From Acidobacteriota bacterium (lineage in GTDB: Bacteria > Acidobacteriota > Terriglobia > Terriglobales > Acidobacteriaceae), in the NCBI GenBank assembly GCA_021779935.1, contig JAJXZT010000004.1, forward strand, positions 20,229 through 84,228: DNA of 64,000 bases, in the 5' to 3' direction. Both the position numbers and the translations under genes were made by a program. Of this stretch, positions 37,557-45,825 are shown piece by piece. Positions within the stretch are counted from its first letter, which is position 1. Each line of letters begins with the position of its first letter. Under the pieces are notes generated by a model. That model had not been told where the DNA came from. It saw only the letters and a list, made by a program, of their open reading frames with translations, and did not search any database.

Positions 37557-38975
37557 ATGAAGCGAATTACGATCGATCCGGTAAGCCGGATCGAAGGTCA
37601 TGCACGAGTTACGATCCTTGTCGACGACGCCGGAAACGTTGCGAACACGCAGTTCCAGGTGACGCAGGTTCGAGGCTTTGAGAAGTTCACCGAAGGCCGG
37701 CCCTTCTACGAAATGCCTGGGATTACGTCGCGAATCTGCGGCATTTGTCCCGTCAGCCACCAACTTGCCTCGGCCAAGGCGTGCGATGAGATCATCGCCG
37801 TCCGGTTGCCCGTCGCGGCGCGCAAGTTGCGCGAGCTGATACATTACGCCCAGTTCGTGCAGTCGCACGCCCTCAGCTTCTTTTATCTGTCTTCTCCAGA
37901 CCTGCTGCTTGGGATGGATGCAGACCCGGCCACACGTAACGTGGTCGGCGTGATCGAGGCGCATCCCGAACTTGCGCGCGACGGAATCGAACTCAGGAAA
38001 TTTGGATTGCAGGTGATTGAGTCACTGGCGCAGGAGCGCGTCCATGCTTCGTGGATCGTTCCTGGCGGCGTGGGCTCGCCGATGTCCGCGCAAGTGCGCG
38101 ACCATATTCTGGCCGACCTGCCGGGTGTGATGGCAATCGCCGAGCGCACCCTCAGCCTGTTCAAAGGAGCGATCGACGGATTCAAGGATGAGATCGATTA
38201 CTTCGGTTCGGCTCCTACCATGCACGCTGGACTGACCGATTCAGTTGGCAATGCCCAGCTATACGATGGCACGATTCGCTTCCTCGATTCCGACGGAAAG
38301 ATGGTGCAGGACCGAATCCCCTCCGAGCGGTACGCCGATTTCATCGGGGAAGCCACGGTGCGCGACTCATACTTGAAGGCGCCGTTCTATAAACCTCTTG
38401 GATATCCGGCTGGAATCTACCGGGTCGGTGCCTTGGCCCGCGTGAATGTAATTGATGCATTTGGAACCCCCCGCGCAGATGGCGAACTTGCCGAGTTCCG
38501 CCAGCGCTTTGGCCGGATGCCGCACAGTTCGTTCCTCTATCACTACGCGAGGTTGCTGGAGATTCTCTATGCGCTGGAGAAAATGAAGGCGCTGCTCGCC
38601 GAGCCGGATATTCTAAGCACACACGTGCGTGCGAATGCTTCCGTGAACGCGATGGAGGGAATCGGAATCATTGAAGCGCCGCGCGGTCTGCTGATTCATC
38701 ACTACAAAGTGAATGAAGATGGTGCGATTCAATGGGCGAACCTGATCGTCGCCACCGGGCACAACAATCTTGCCATCAGCCGGAGCGTCCAACAGGTCAG
38801 CGAACACTTTATCAAGGGCGATCACATTGAAGAAGGAGCGGTCAACAGGGTGGCCGCGGTGATTCGCGCGTACGACCCATGCCTTAGCTGCTCGACACAC
38901 GCGGACGGCACGCCCGCAGTGCGCATCGAACTGGTCGATCCACGGGGCCGCGTGCTTGATGTTGCAGGCGGCTGA
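37557..38975 (+). CDS. hoxH: [NiFe]-hydrogenase large subunit HoxH
   Basis: The 472-aa catalytic subunit that binds the NiFe(CN)2CO centre and reacts with H2. The nickel ligands are Cys61 and Cys64 (RICGICPVSH) and Cys442 and Cys445 (DPCLSCSTH). The conserved IDPVSRIEGH start is present. A 24-residue tail follows His448; it must be removed by a HoxW-type endopeptidase for maturation. Together with hoxEFUY it fits the soluble NAD-linked group 3d class. Neither hoxW nor hyp maturation genes are in the window. It is the last gene of the operon and is followed by a bidirectional terminator. Confidence 0.95.
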   Translation: MKRITIDPVSRIEGHARVTILVDDAGNVANTQFQVTQVRGFEKFTEGRPFYEMPGITSRICGICPVSHQLASAKACDEIIAVRLPVAARKLRELIHYAQFVQSHALSFFYLSSPDLLLGMDADPATRNVVGVIEAHPELARDGIELRKFGLQVIESLAQERVHASWIVPGGVGSPMSAQVRDHILADLPGVMAIAERTLSLFKGAIDGFKDEIDYFGSAPTMHAGLTDSVGNAQLYDGTIRFLDSDGKMVQDRIPSERYADFIGEATVRDSYLKAPFYKPLGYPAGIYRVGALARVNVIDAFGTPRADGELAEFRQRFGRMPHSSFLYHYARLLEILYALEKMKALLAEPDILSTHVRANASVNAMEGIGIIEAPRGLLIHHYKVNEDGAIQWANLIVATGHNNLAISRSVQQVSEHFIKGDHIEEGAVNRVAAVIRAYDPCLSCSTHADGTPAVRIELVDPRGRVLDVAGG

Positions 38976-39001
38976 AACTGAAATCGCTTCAAAACGCAAA
39001 A

Positions 39002-39029
39002 GCGCCGGCCATTGAGCCGGCGCCTTTGT
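39002..39029. terminator. Bidirectional terminator between hoxH and the efflux operon
   Basis: Perfect 8-bp stem GCGCCGGC/GCCGGCGC with loop CATTGA, flanked by AAAA on the left and TTTG on the right. It lies between two convergent operons. Confidence 0.85.
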
Positions 39030-39040
39030 CTCTACGCGAA

Positions 39041-40510
39041 TTACTGCTGCACTGCCTGTTTTGCAGTAGGTTTCACCTGGAAGTTCTGCAAAGTGGATGC
39101 GTCCCAACCGCCGCCCAGCGCCTTGGCGAGATAGACTGACGCGATCATCTGCTGTCCAAGTATCTGCGATGCGAGGCGCTGGTTTGCCAATAGCGACTCC
39201 TGCGCCTGGATGACGTTGAGGTAGTTCGTCATTCCGCCAACATAACGATTGTTCGCGATTGTGAGCGTTCGCTGCGAATCTTCCACCGCCTGGTGCTGAG
39301 TCTGGGCCGCCTTCCCGAGTTCGCTGAGTCCGGAGAGACCGTCCTCGACCTGTTGGAATGCGACAAGGACCGTCTGACGATAGTTTGCCACCGCGGCGCT
39401 GTATCCGGCCTTGGCGTATGCGAGTTGTGCGCGGTTGCGTCCGCCATTGAAGACGGTTTGCAGGGCGCTCACGCCGAGGCTCCAGAAGCTGCTTGGTGCG
39501 GATACGAGCGACGCGATATCGCGGGTCTGCGTTCCTACGCTGCCACCAATGATGACGTCCGGGTAGAAGGCTGCCTTCGCGATTCCAATCTGTGCGTTGG
39601 TTGCCTCCATCATTCTCTCCGCTTCGGCGATGTCCGGTCTTCGTTCAAGCACATCGGAAGGAACGCCGATGGGAATCACCGGGACTGCTGCCTTCAGCGG
39701 GTGCACTGCAACGGAGAACGTGGACGCAGATTGCCCAACCAACACCGCGATTGCATGTTCGTACTGATTTCGCTGCTGTTGCAGGAGGGACATCTGCGTG
39801 CGCGCCGCATCCAGCACTGTTTTCTGCTGTGCAACTTCCAGGCCGGAGGCAATCCCGCCGCGCTCGCGATTCTCGACCAGTTGCAGTCCCTTTTGCTCAA
39901 TCGCGACGCTGTCGCGTACGACGCCGATCTCCGAATCGAGTTCGCGCAGAGTGAAGTAATCGGCAGCGAGTTCGGCGGTCAGAATCAGTTGCGCATTCTG
40001 AAGGTCAGCGGCACTCGCCTGGTACGATGCGTTCGCGGCTTCCAGATTGTGGTGAAGCCGCCCGAATACATCAGTTTCATAGCTGATAGCGAACGGGAGA
40101 TTGAAAACATTCTGCGTGACCGCGGTAGTTGGTGGCGTTCCTCCCAGGGAGGGCCGATTCGCGGAGACGCGCTGACGCTGAAGGTTCGGATTGAAGCCGA
40201 CCTGCGGAAACAGCGCGGACGAAGCAACATAGGCGGCTGCGCGAGCTTGCTCCAGGCGCGATTGCGCGGCCGACAACGTCTGATTCGACGCCAGCACCTG
40301 CTGTTCGTAACCGTTCAGCGTGTCATCATCAAAGATTGTCCACCACGTTCCCTTCGGGAGAGAATCCTTGGGCGCAGCGGCACGCCAAGGCCGTTCACTC
40401 TTCCATTGTGCCGGCGCCTGGTAGTTCGGACGCTGATACTTTGGGCCAACGGCGCAGCCCGCCAGCAGACTACAGCACAGAGCGCCCGCTGCCAGTGAAG
40501 CAAATTTCAT
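39041..40510 (-). CDS. RND efflux outer-membrane channel (NodT/OprM family)
   Basis: A 489-aa TolC-like outer-membrane factor. It begins with a lipoprotein-type signal (LAAGALCCSLLAGCAVGP) with the lipobox LAGC, so Cys is probably acylated. Two OEP repeats give the coiled-coil channel, with typical phrases VGPKYQRPNY, SLGVSALQTVFNGGRNRA and YVGGMTNYLNVIQAQ. The start overlaps the stop of the membrane-fusion gene by four bases. It forms the exit duct of the tripartite pump coded here. Confidence 0.93.
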   Translation of the reverse strand: MKFASLAAGALCCSLLAGCAVGPKYQRPNYQAPAQWKSERPWRAAAPKDSLPKGTWWTIFDDDTLNGYEQQVLASNQTLSAAQSRLEQARAAAYVASSALFPQVGFNPNLQRQRVSANRPSLGGTPPTTAVTQNVFNLPFAISYETDVFGRLHHNLEAANASYQASAADLQNAQLILTAELAADYFTLRELDSEIGVVRDSVAIEQKGLQLVENRERGGIASGLEVAQQKTVLDAARTQMSLLQQQRNQYEHAIAVLVGQSASTFSVAVHPLKAAVPVIPIGVPSDVLERRPDIAEAERMMEATNAQIGIAKAAFYPDVIIGGSVGTQTRDIASLVSAPSSFWSLGVSALQTVFNGGRNRAQLAYAKAGYSAAVANYRQTVLVAFQQVEDGLSGLSELGKAAQTQHQAVEDSQRTLTIANNRYVGGMTNYLNVIQAQESLLANQRLASQILGQQMIASVYLAKALGGGWDASTLQNFQVKPTAKQAVQQ

Positions 40511-41691
40511 TGCTGGCTCCCGCTTGCGACGTGTACGGTCGCGCCATTTTCAAGTGAATCCGGCGGATTCACGACTACGTTGTCCCCGGGCGAAATCCCC
40601 GTCAAAACTTCCACAGACGTACCGAAGTCACGACCAATGGTAATTGCCTGGAGCGATACCTTGCCGTCGTTTCCGACAATAGCCGCTTGAAGCCCGTGTG
40701 CCCGGAAGATCAGAGCGTTTTCCGGCAGCGTCATTTTGCCGGCATCCGTGCGTGCCGCGAAGTGCACTTCGACGAATGCTCCCGGCAATAACGCGCGATC
40801 GTGGTTGGGAACATCGATCTCTGTCAAGAGTGTGCGTGTAGCGGGATCGATGGCGTCAGCCGTGCGCACAACCTTGCCGGGAAACTTCTTGCCGGGGTAC
40901 TCGGTCATTGCGAGATAGGCCGACATGCCGCGGTGGATCGCAGGAGCATACGCTTGCGGAACATTTACGTAGGCGCGCAGTACGCCGACTTCCGCGATGT
41001 CGAACAACTCATGGTTCGACCCGCCGTTACCAGCGTTGATCAGCGCTCCGACGTCAACATTGCGCTTGGTTATCACTCCTGCGAAAGGTGCGTAAACGTG
41101 CTTGAACGACTCAAGCTGCTCGAGGCGCTTTACGTTTGCATCCGCCGCAGCCAGGTTCGCCTGTGCCTGCCGATACCCGCTGACCATCTGGTCGGTTTCC
41201 TGTTGAGAGACGGAATCGGTTTTGCGCAAATCCTGCCAGCGTGTCGCGGATATCTTCGCCAGTTGAAGCTGCGCCTGCGTCTGCTCGCGCACCGCCCTGG
41301 CCTGCATCAGTTCCTGGTCCACTTCCGGCGTGTCGATATCTGCCAGCAATGCGCCCTTTGTTACGCGGCTGCCAATGTCCTTGTACCAGTGGAGAAGGTA
41401 TCCATTCGTACGCGCGTAGATGGGTGACTCGGTGTAAGCCTGTAATGAAGCCGGAAGAACGATTTCCTGGTCAGGCTTCTCCATCTTCGGTTGCACAATG
41501 GCCACCATTGGAATCGCCAACTGGTCGGTTTCTTTGGCCAGCACTTTCTCGGAATGGATACGGGAAGCGATGCTTACGGCGCCACCCGCCAGCAGCAAAA
41601 CAAACAGCACTATGCCGATCGTTTTCACCGTGCGTGTCGAGGCTCGCGGAGGAGTATCTTGTCCCGGATTTGTTGTTTCAGCGTGATGCAT
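40507..41691 (-). CDS. RND efflux periplasmic adaptor (membrane-fusion protein)
   Basis: A 394-aa HlyD/AcrA-type adaptor. One N-terminal membrane helix (about 25-45, IGIVLFVLLLAGGAVSIA) is followed by the lipoyl/barrel-sandwich halves (PIYARTNGYL; YAPFAGVITKRNVDVG), an alpha-helical hairpin (about 120-190) and beta-barrel domains. ATG at 41691 is chosen: it has GGAG ten bases upstream, and the longer frame would run into the permease gene. It links the inner-membrane pump to the outer-membrane channel. Confidence 0.93.
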   Translation of the reverse strand: MHHAETTNPGQDTPPRASTRTVKTIGIVLFVLLLAGGAVSIASRIHSEKVLAKETDQLAIPMVAIVQPKMEKPDQEIVLPASLQAYTESPIYARTNGYLLHWYKDIGSRVTKGALLADIDTPEVDQELMQARAVREQTQAQLQLAKISATRWQDLRKTDSVSQQETDQMVSGYRQAQANLAAADANVKRLEQLESFKHVYAPFAGVITKRNVDVGALINAGNGGSNHELFDIAEVGVLRAYVNVPQAYAPAIHRGMSAYLAMTEYPGKKFPGKVVRTADAIDPATRTLLTEIDVPNHDRALLPGAFVEVHFAARTDAGKMTLPENALIFRAHGLQAAIVGNDGKVSLQAITIGRDFGTSVEVLTGISPGDNVVVNPPDSLENGATVHVASGSQQ

Positions 41692-41725
41692 GTCGATCGT
41701 GACTCCTTGCCTAACTGCTAAGAGA

Positions 41726-44700
41726 CTATGAATGTACTTCTTCCTGCGTTGCGCGATGGCGGCGTCCGTGAACCATTGTAAAAACCGCCGGAACGAAGAA
41801 GAGCGTTGCCAATGTTGCCAGCAGCAAGCCGCCGATGACCGCTCGTCCAAGCGGCGCGTTCTGCTCGCCGCCTTCTCCGAATCCGAGAGCCATCGGCACC
41901 ATGCCGATGACCATCGCCAAGGCCGTCATTACTACCGGACGGATACGCGTGAAGCCCGCTTCCAGAGCGGCCTGCATCGCCGGTACTCCGGCATCGAGCC
42001 GAGATCGCGCGAACGATACAAGCAGGATCGAATTCGCGGTCGCCACGCCCATGCACATCACTGCGCCAGTCAGCGACGGAACGCTGAGAGTCGTTCGCGT
42101 CAGCAACAGGATCCAGACGATGCCGGCCAGCGCTCCGGGGAGGGCTGTGATGATGATGAACGGATCGAGCCACGACTGGAAGTTGACGACGATGAGGAAA
42201 TACACAAGTCCGATCGCCATCAGAAGACCAACGCCTAATCCAAAAAACGACGTGCGCATTGTCTGCACCTGGCCGCGCACAATAATGTGCGTTCCGCGCG
42301 GTAGGTGCCCCTCGAATTGTTTGAGAACTCGGTTCGTGTCGTCGGAGACCGCTCCCAGGTCGCGTCCCTCCACACTCGCGTACACATCCATTACCGGTTG
42401 AACGTTGTAATGAGAAATGACGGCGGGACGTGCCTCGGGGGTGAGCTGCACAAGGTTGCCGAGCACTTGTGGCGGTGCTCCAGACGAGCCACCAACCGGG
42501 ATGTTCATCAGCGCCTGCAGCGAGTTGATCCTGTATTGCGGAGTCTGCACAGCGACGTTGTAAGTGATGCCATTCTTCGGGTTCAGCCAGAAACTTGGCG
42601 CCGTCTGGAAGCTGGAACTCAGCGATACAAGCACATTCTGTGCGACGTCGCGAGCACTTAGTCCCACCTGCTGCACGCGCGTGCGATCAATGGCAAGATG
42701 GAGCGTGGGTTCGTCCATCATCTGCTGAACGTGCACGTCTACCGCACCGGGAATGAGGCGCATACGGTTTGCGATCTGCTGCGCAATCGCATAGTTATCC
42801 GTGGCGTCCGGTCCAATGAGCTGGACATCGATGGGAGATGGCAGACCAAAGTTCAGGATCTGCGTGACAATGTCGGAGGGTTGGAAGAAAAATTCCACAC
42901 CAGGAAAATCTCTCGGCAATTCTTCGCGTAACTTGCGGACATAAGTGTCGGTAGGGGCGTGGTTTTTGGGATTCAGCGAGACGAGGATCTCCGCATCGGA
43001 CGATCCAATCGTGCCACCATTGCTGTAGGACAAGTTAATGCCGCTGTATGGCAGACCGATGTTATCGAGAACGTTCTGTATCTGATTCTTTGGAATCTCG
43101 CGGTGAAGCACCTGTTCCACTTCATCGCAAAGTTTTGCGGTCTCTTCAATTCGCAATCCTGGCCGCGCCCGCATGTGAAGACGAAACTGCCCGGCGTCTA
43201 CTTGCGGGAAGAAATCTTCGCCAAGGAAGTAGACAAGTCCCATCGAGGCGGTGCAGAAGGCAAGAAAGCAGACTGCGAATATCTTGCGATGCTGCAACGT
43301 TTCTTTAAGCAGTTCGTGATAAGAAGTGCGGAACCGCTCAAAGCCGCGTTCAAAGCTCTTCTGGAAACGGCCGAGCGCCCCGTCACCGCTTGATCCATGT
43401 TCGTGATTGCGCATCATGTACATCACGAGCGTGGGCACCAACGTACGCGAGAGTACGTAGGAGGCGAGCATCGCAAACACAACGGCCTCGGCAAGCGGCA
43501 CAAAGAGGAATCGCGCCACGCCGGTCAGGAAGAACATGGGCACGAAGACGATGCAAATACAAAGGGTGGAAACGAATGCAGGGACCGCGATTTCATGCGA
43601 GCCGTCGAGGATGGCCTGCACCAGGTCTTTTCCCATGGCACGATGCCGGTCAATGTTCTCGATCGCCACGGTCGCATCGTCGACCAGGATTCCCACGGCC
43701 AGTGCCAACCCGCCGAGCGTCATCAGGTTGATCGTCTGCCCCAGAGCGCTCAGCGCCATGATTGAAGTAAAGATCGAAAGCGGAATGGAGATCGAGATGA
43801 TCAACGTGCTGCGCCAATCGCCGAGGAAGAGAAGAATCATCGCAGCCGTCAGGAACGCAGCCGTAAGACCTTCGTGAATGACACCATCGACCGCGGCTCG
43901 TACAAAGAGCGATTGGTCGAACATCGGCGTCATCTTCAGGCTTGGCGGGAGGGCCTCAGCCGCGATTGGCAGAATCTTTTTTATGTCGCTGACAATCGAG
44001 AGGGTGGAAGCACCTCCATTTTTGTAAATCGACATCAGCGCGCCGCGAACGCCATCTTGCCGCACGATGTTGGTCTGCGGGGAGAATCCGTCGCGCACGT
44101 AGGCAACGTCTTTCAGATAAATCGTTGCCCCGTTCTTAGTCCTGACGGGAAGATCGTTCAACTCCGCAATCGTCGATGGCGTACCGTTCATCTCGACGTT
44201 GTACTCGAGTGGGCCGAGTTTTGCCGAACCAGACGGCAGGATCAGATTTTGAGCGCTGACGGCGTTCACAATGTCAGTCGGCGTCAGTCCATATGCCTGC
44301 AAGGTCGCGGTATCAAGGTCGACGTCGACCTCGCGCTGCTTTCCACCGTACGGGTAGGGCATGGCCGCGCCGTGTACCGTCGCCAGGTACGTCCGCAGAG
44401 AATTCTGCCCGAGATCGAATAGCTGCTGTTCAGAGAGGCTCTTGCTGCTCAGCCCTAGTTGGAGAATCGGAATGCTCGAGGCGGAGTACGTGATGATGAG
44501 GGGCGGGGTGGTTCCTGGAGGAAGCGTTCGCACCATCGTCTGGCAAATTGCCGTGACCTGCGAAAGTGCGGTTTGGATGTTCGCGCCTGGGCGGAAATAG
44601 ATCTTTACGACACCGATCCCGTTCAGAGATTGCGATTCGATGTGCTCGATGTTGTTGACCGTGGTGCTGATGCCGCGTTCAGAGTTCGAGACAATCCGGT

Positions 44701-44881
44701 TGGCCATCTGGTCCGCGGGAAGACCCGTGTAGTTCCAGATAACGCTGATGACTGGAATATCGATGTCCGGGAAAATGTCGGTGGGCGTGCGAAGAATGAC
44801 GAGCGGAGTAATGATGATAATCAGCAAGGCCATGACAATGAACGTCAATGGCCGCCGCAAAGCTAATTGAACAATCCACAT
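41726..44881 (-). CDS. RND efflux permease, HAE1-like
   Basis: A 1051-aa proton-driven inner-membrane transporter. It starts MWIVQLALRRPLTF, the usual N-terminus of this subgroup; a TTG 18 codons upstream (44935) is ignored. It has 12 transmembrane segments in two sets of six, two large periplasmic loops, and the GGLALAVGILVDDATVAIEN motif with charged residues of the proton relay in helix 4. Substrate not deducible: drugs, solvents or metabolites are all possible. It is first in the operon, and the adaptor and channel genes follow. The permease starts 110 bases from the divergent TetR gene. Confidence 0.95.
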   Translation of the reverse strand: MWIVQLALRRPLTFIVMALLIIIITPLVILRTPTDIFPDIDIPVISVIWNYTGLPADQMANRIVSNSERGISTTVNNIEHIESQSLNGIGVVKIYFRPGANIQTALSQVTAICQTMVRTLPPGTTPPLIITYSASSIPILQLGLSSKSLSEQQLFDLGQNSLRTYLATVHGAAMPYPYGGKQREVDVDLDTATLQAYGLTPTDIVNAVSAQNLILPSGSAKLGPLEYNVEMNGTPSTIAELNDLPVRTKNGATIYLKDVAYVRDGFSPQTNIVRQDGVRGALMSIYKNGGASTLSIVSDIKKILPIAAEALPPSLKMTPMFDQSLFVRAAVDGVIHEGLTAAFLTAAMILLFLGDWRSTLIISISIPLSIFTSIMALSALGQTINLMTLGGLALAVGILVDDATVAIENIDRHRAMGKDLVQAILDGSHEIAVPAFVSTLCICIVFVPMFFLTGVARFLFVPLAEAVVFAMLASYVLSRTLVPTLVMYMMRNHEHGSSGDGALGRFQKSFERGFERFRTSYHELLKETLQHRKIFAVCFLAFCTASMGLVYFLGEDFFPQVDAGQFRLHMRARPGLRIEETAKLCDEVEQVLHREIPKNQIQNVLDNIGLPYSGINLSYSNGGTIGSSDAEILVSLNPKNHAPTDTYVRKLREELPRDFPGVEFFFQPSDIVTQILNFGLPSPIDVQLIGPDATDNYAIAQQIANRMRLIPGAVDVHVQQMMDEPTLHLAIDRTRVQQVGLSARDVAQNVLVSLSSSFQTAPSFWLNPKNGITYNVAVQTPQYRINSLQALMNIPVGGSSGAPPQVLGNLVQLTPEARPAVISHYNVQPVMDVYASVEGRDLGAVSDDTNRVLKQFEGHLPRGTHIIVRGQVQTMRTSFFGLGVGLLMAIGLVYFLIVVNFQSWLDPFIIITALPGALAGIVWILLLTRTTLSVPSLTGAVMCMGVATANSILLVSFARSRLDAGVPAMQAALEAGFTRIRPVVMTALAMVIGMVPMALGFGEGGEQNAPLGRAVIGGLLLATLATLFFVPAVFTMVHGRRHRATQEEVHS

Positions 44882-44951
44882 CTGCGGTGGTACTCCAGGA
44901 TTCAAAAACGTTCTACTGCGAGCTAACGAAATCAAAAGAGATAGTCGCTAG

Positions 44952-44969
44952 ATTCGAAACGGTTCGTAT
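44952..44969. promoter_or_regulatory. Putative TetR operator in the divergent region
   Basis: Imperfect palindrome ATTCGAA-ACGG-TTCGTAT, one mismatch in 7-bp arms, in the 110 bases between the permease and the regulator. A TATGCT element (44981-44986) next to it could serve as the regulator's -10 box, so the palindrome could overlap both promoters. Confidence 0.55.
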
Positions 44970-44991
44970 CGGATTCAAAATATGCTAAAGT

Positions 44992-45660
44992 ATGGCCATG
45001 GCACAAGCTCTAATTGCGAGCAGTGCAAATCCAGAGCATCGTTCGCCGGGCCGCCCTCGCAGCGAGCATGCTCGGAAGAACATTCTGCGCAGTACTCTTC
45101 GACTGCTGCGCAAGGACGGTTTTGTCGAGCTTTCGATCGAGGCGATTGCGGCCGACGCCAATGTCGGCAAGGCGACCGTCTACCGCTGGTGGCCCAATAA
45201 AGCTGCGCTGGTTGCGGATGCATTCCTCTCCAGCGCGGAAGCCGATTTGCGTTTCCCCAATACTGGCTCGGTCCGGCGCGATCTCAGCCTGCAGATGAAA
45301 CAACTGGTGCGCGTCCTTCGCGGAAAGCGCGGGCGCATCGTTTCTGCGTTGATCGGGGGAGGGCAGTCTGACGCAAGCCTGATCAAGGCCTTCCGCGAGC
45401 GCTTCATGATGCCTCGTCGCCACGAGGCGTACGAGATTCTGCGACGCGGAATCAGCCGTGGCGAATTGCGAGCAAGCCTCGATCTCGACCTCACGCTCGA
45501 CGCTCTCTATGGGCCGATTTATCTGCGCTTTCTGATTCGTCACGACGCGTTGACCGAGCAGTTCGCTTGCTGCCTTTGTTCCACCGTGATGGATGGCGTT
45601 ATAGTCGAACGTCAGTCCACCAATCACAAATCCGCATGCAAAGTAACACGCACGAACTGA
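44992..45660 (+). CDS. TetR-family transcriptional repressor
   Basis: A 222-aa regulator. The N-terminal TetR helix-turn-helix (about 25-75) reads ILRSTLRLLRKDGF, then IEAIAADANVGKATVYRWW, the family hallmark. The C-terminal ligand-binding part (about 85-205) resembles the TetR_C_11/16 groups. It is transcribed away from the RND efflux operon across a short region with a palindrome, so it most likely represses the pump and itself until an inducer binds. Confidence 0.92.
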   Translation: MAMAQALIASSANPEHRSPGRPRSEHARKNILRSTLRLLRKDGFVELSIEAIAADANVGKATVYRWWPNKAALVADAFLSSAEADLRFPNTGSVRRDLSLQMKQLVRVLRGKRGRIVSALIGGGQSDASLIKAFRERFMMPRRHEAYEILRRGISRGELRASLDLDLTLDALYGPIYLRFLIRHDALTEQFACCLCSTVMDGVIVERQSTNHKSACKVTRTN

Positions 45661-45825
45661 GCCTTCCCTGAACGATATTTCCCGAGATGGCGCTTAGGTG
45701 GTGCCGCAAGCGCATGTCTTTCTGTTCTATCGTGTTTCGCTGTACACGTTATACTTTCGTCCCAACAGAGCCTTCGCTATTCGGTTGGCATCGTGTTGCA
45801 TTCAGCATAGTCGAGGTGGAAATTG

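Noticed and set aside
32603..38975. Reading hoxEFU as part of respiratory complex I (nuoEFG)
   Set aside because: hoxY and hoxH with the full nickel-binding cysteines follow in the same operon, and no membrane nuo subunits are present.
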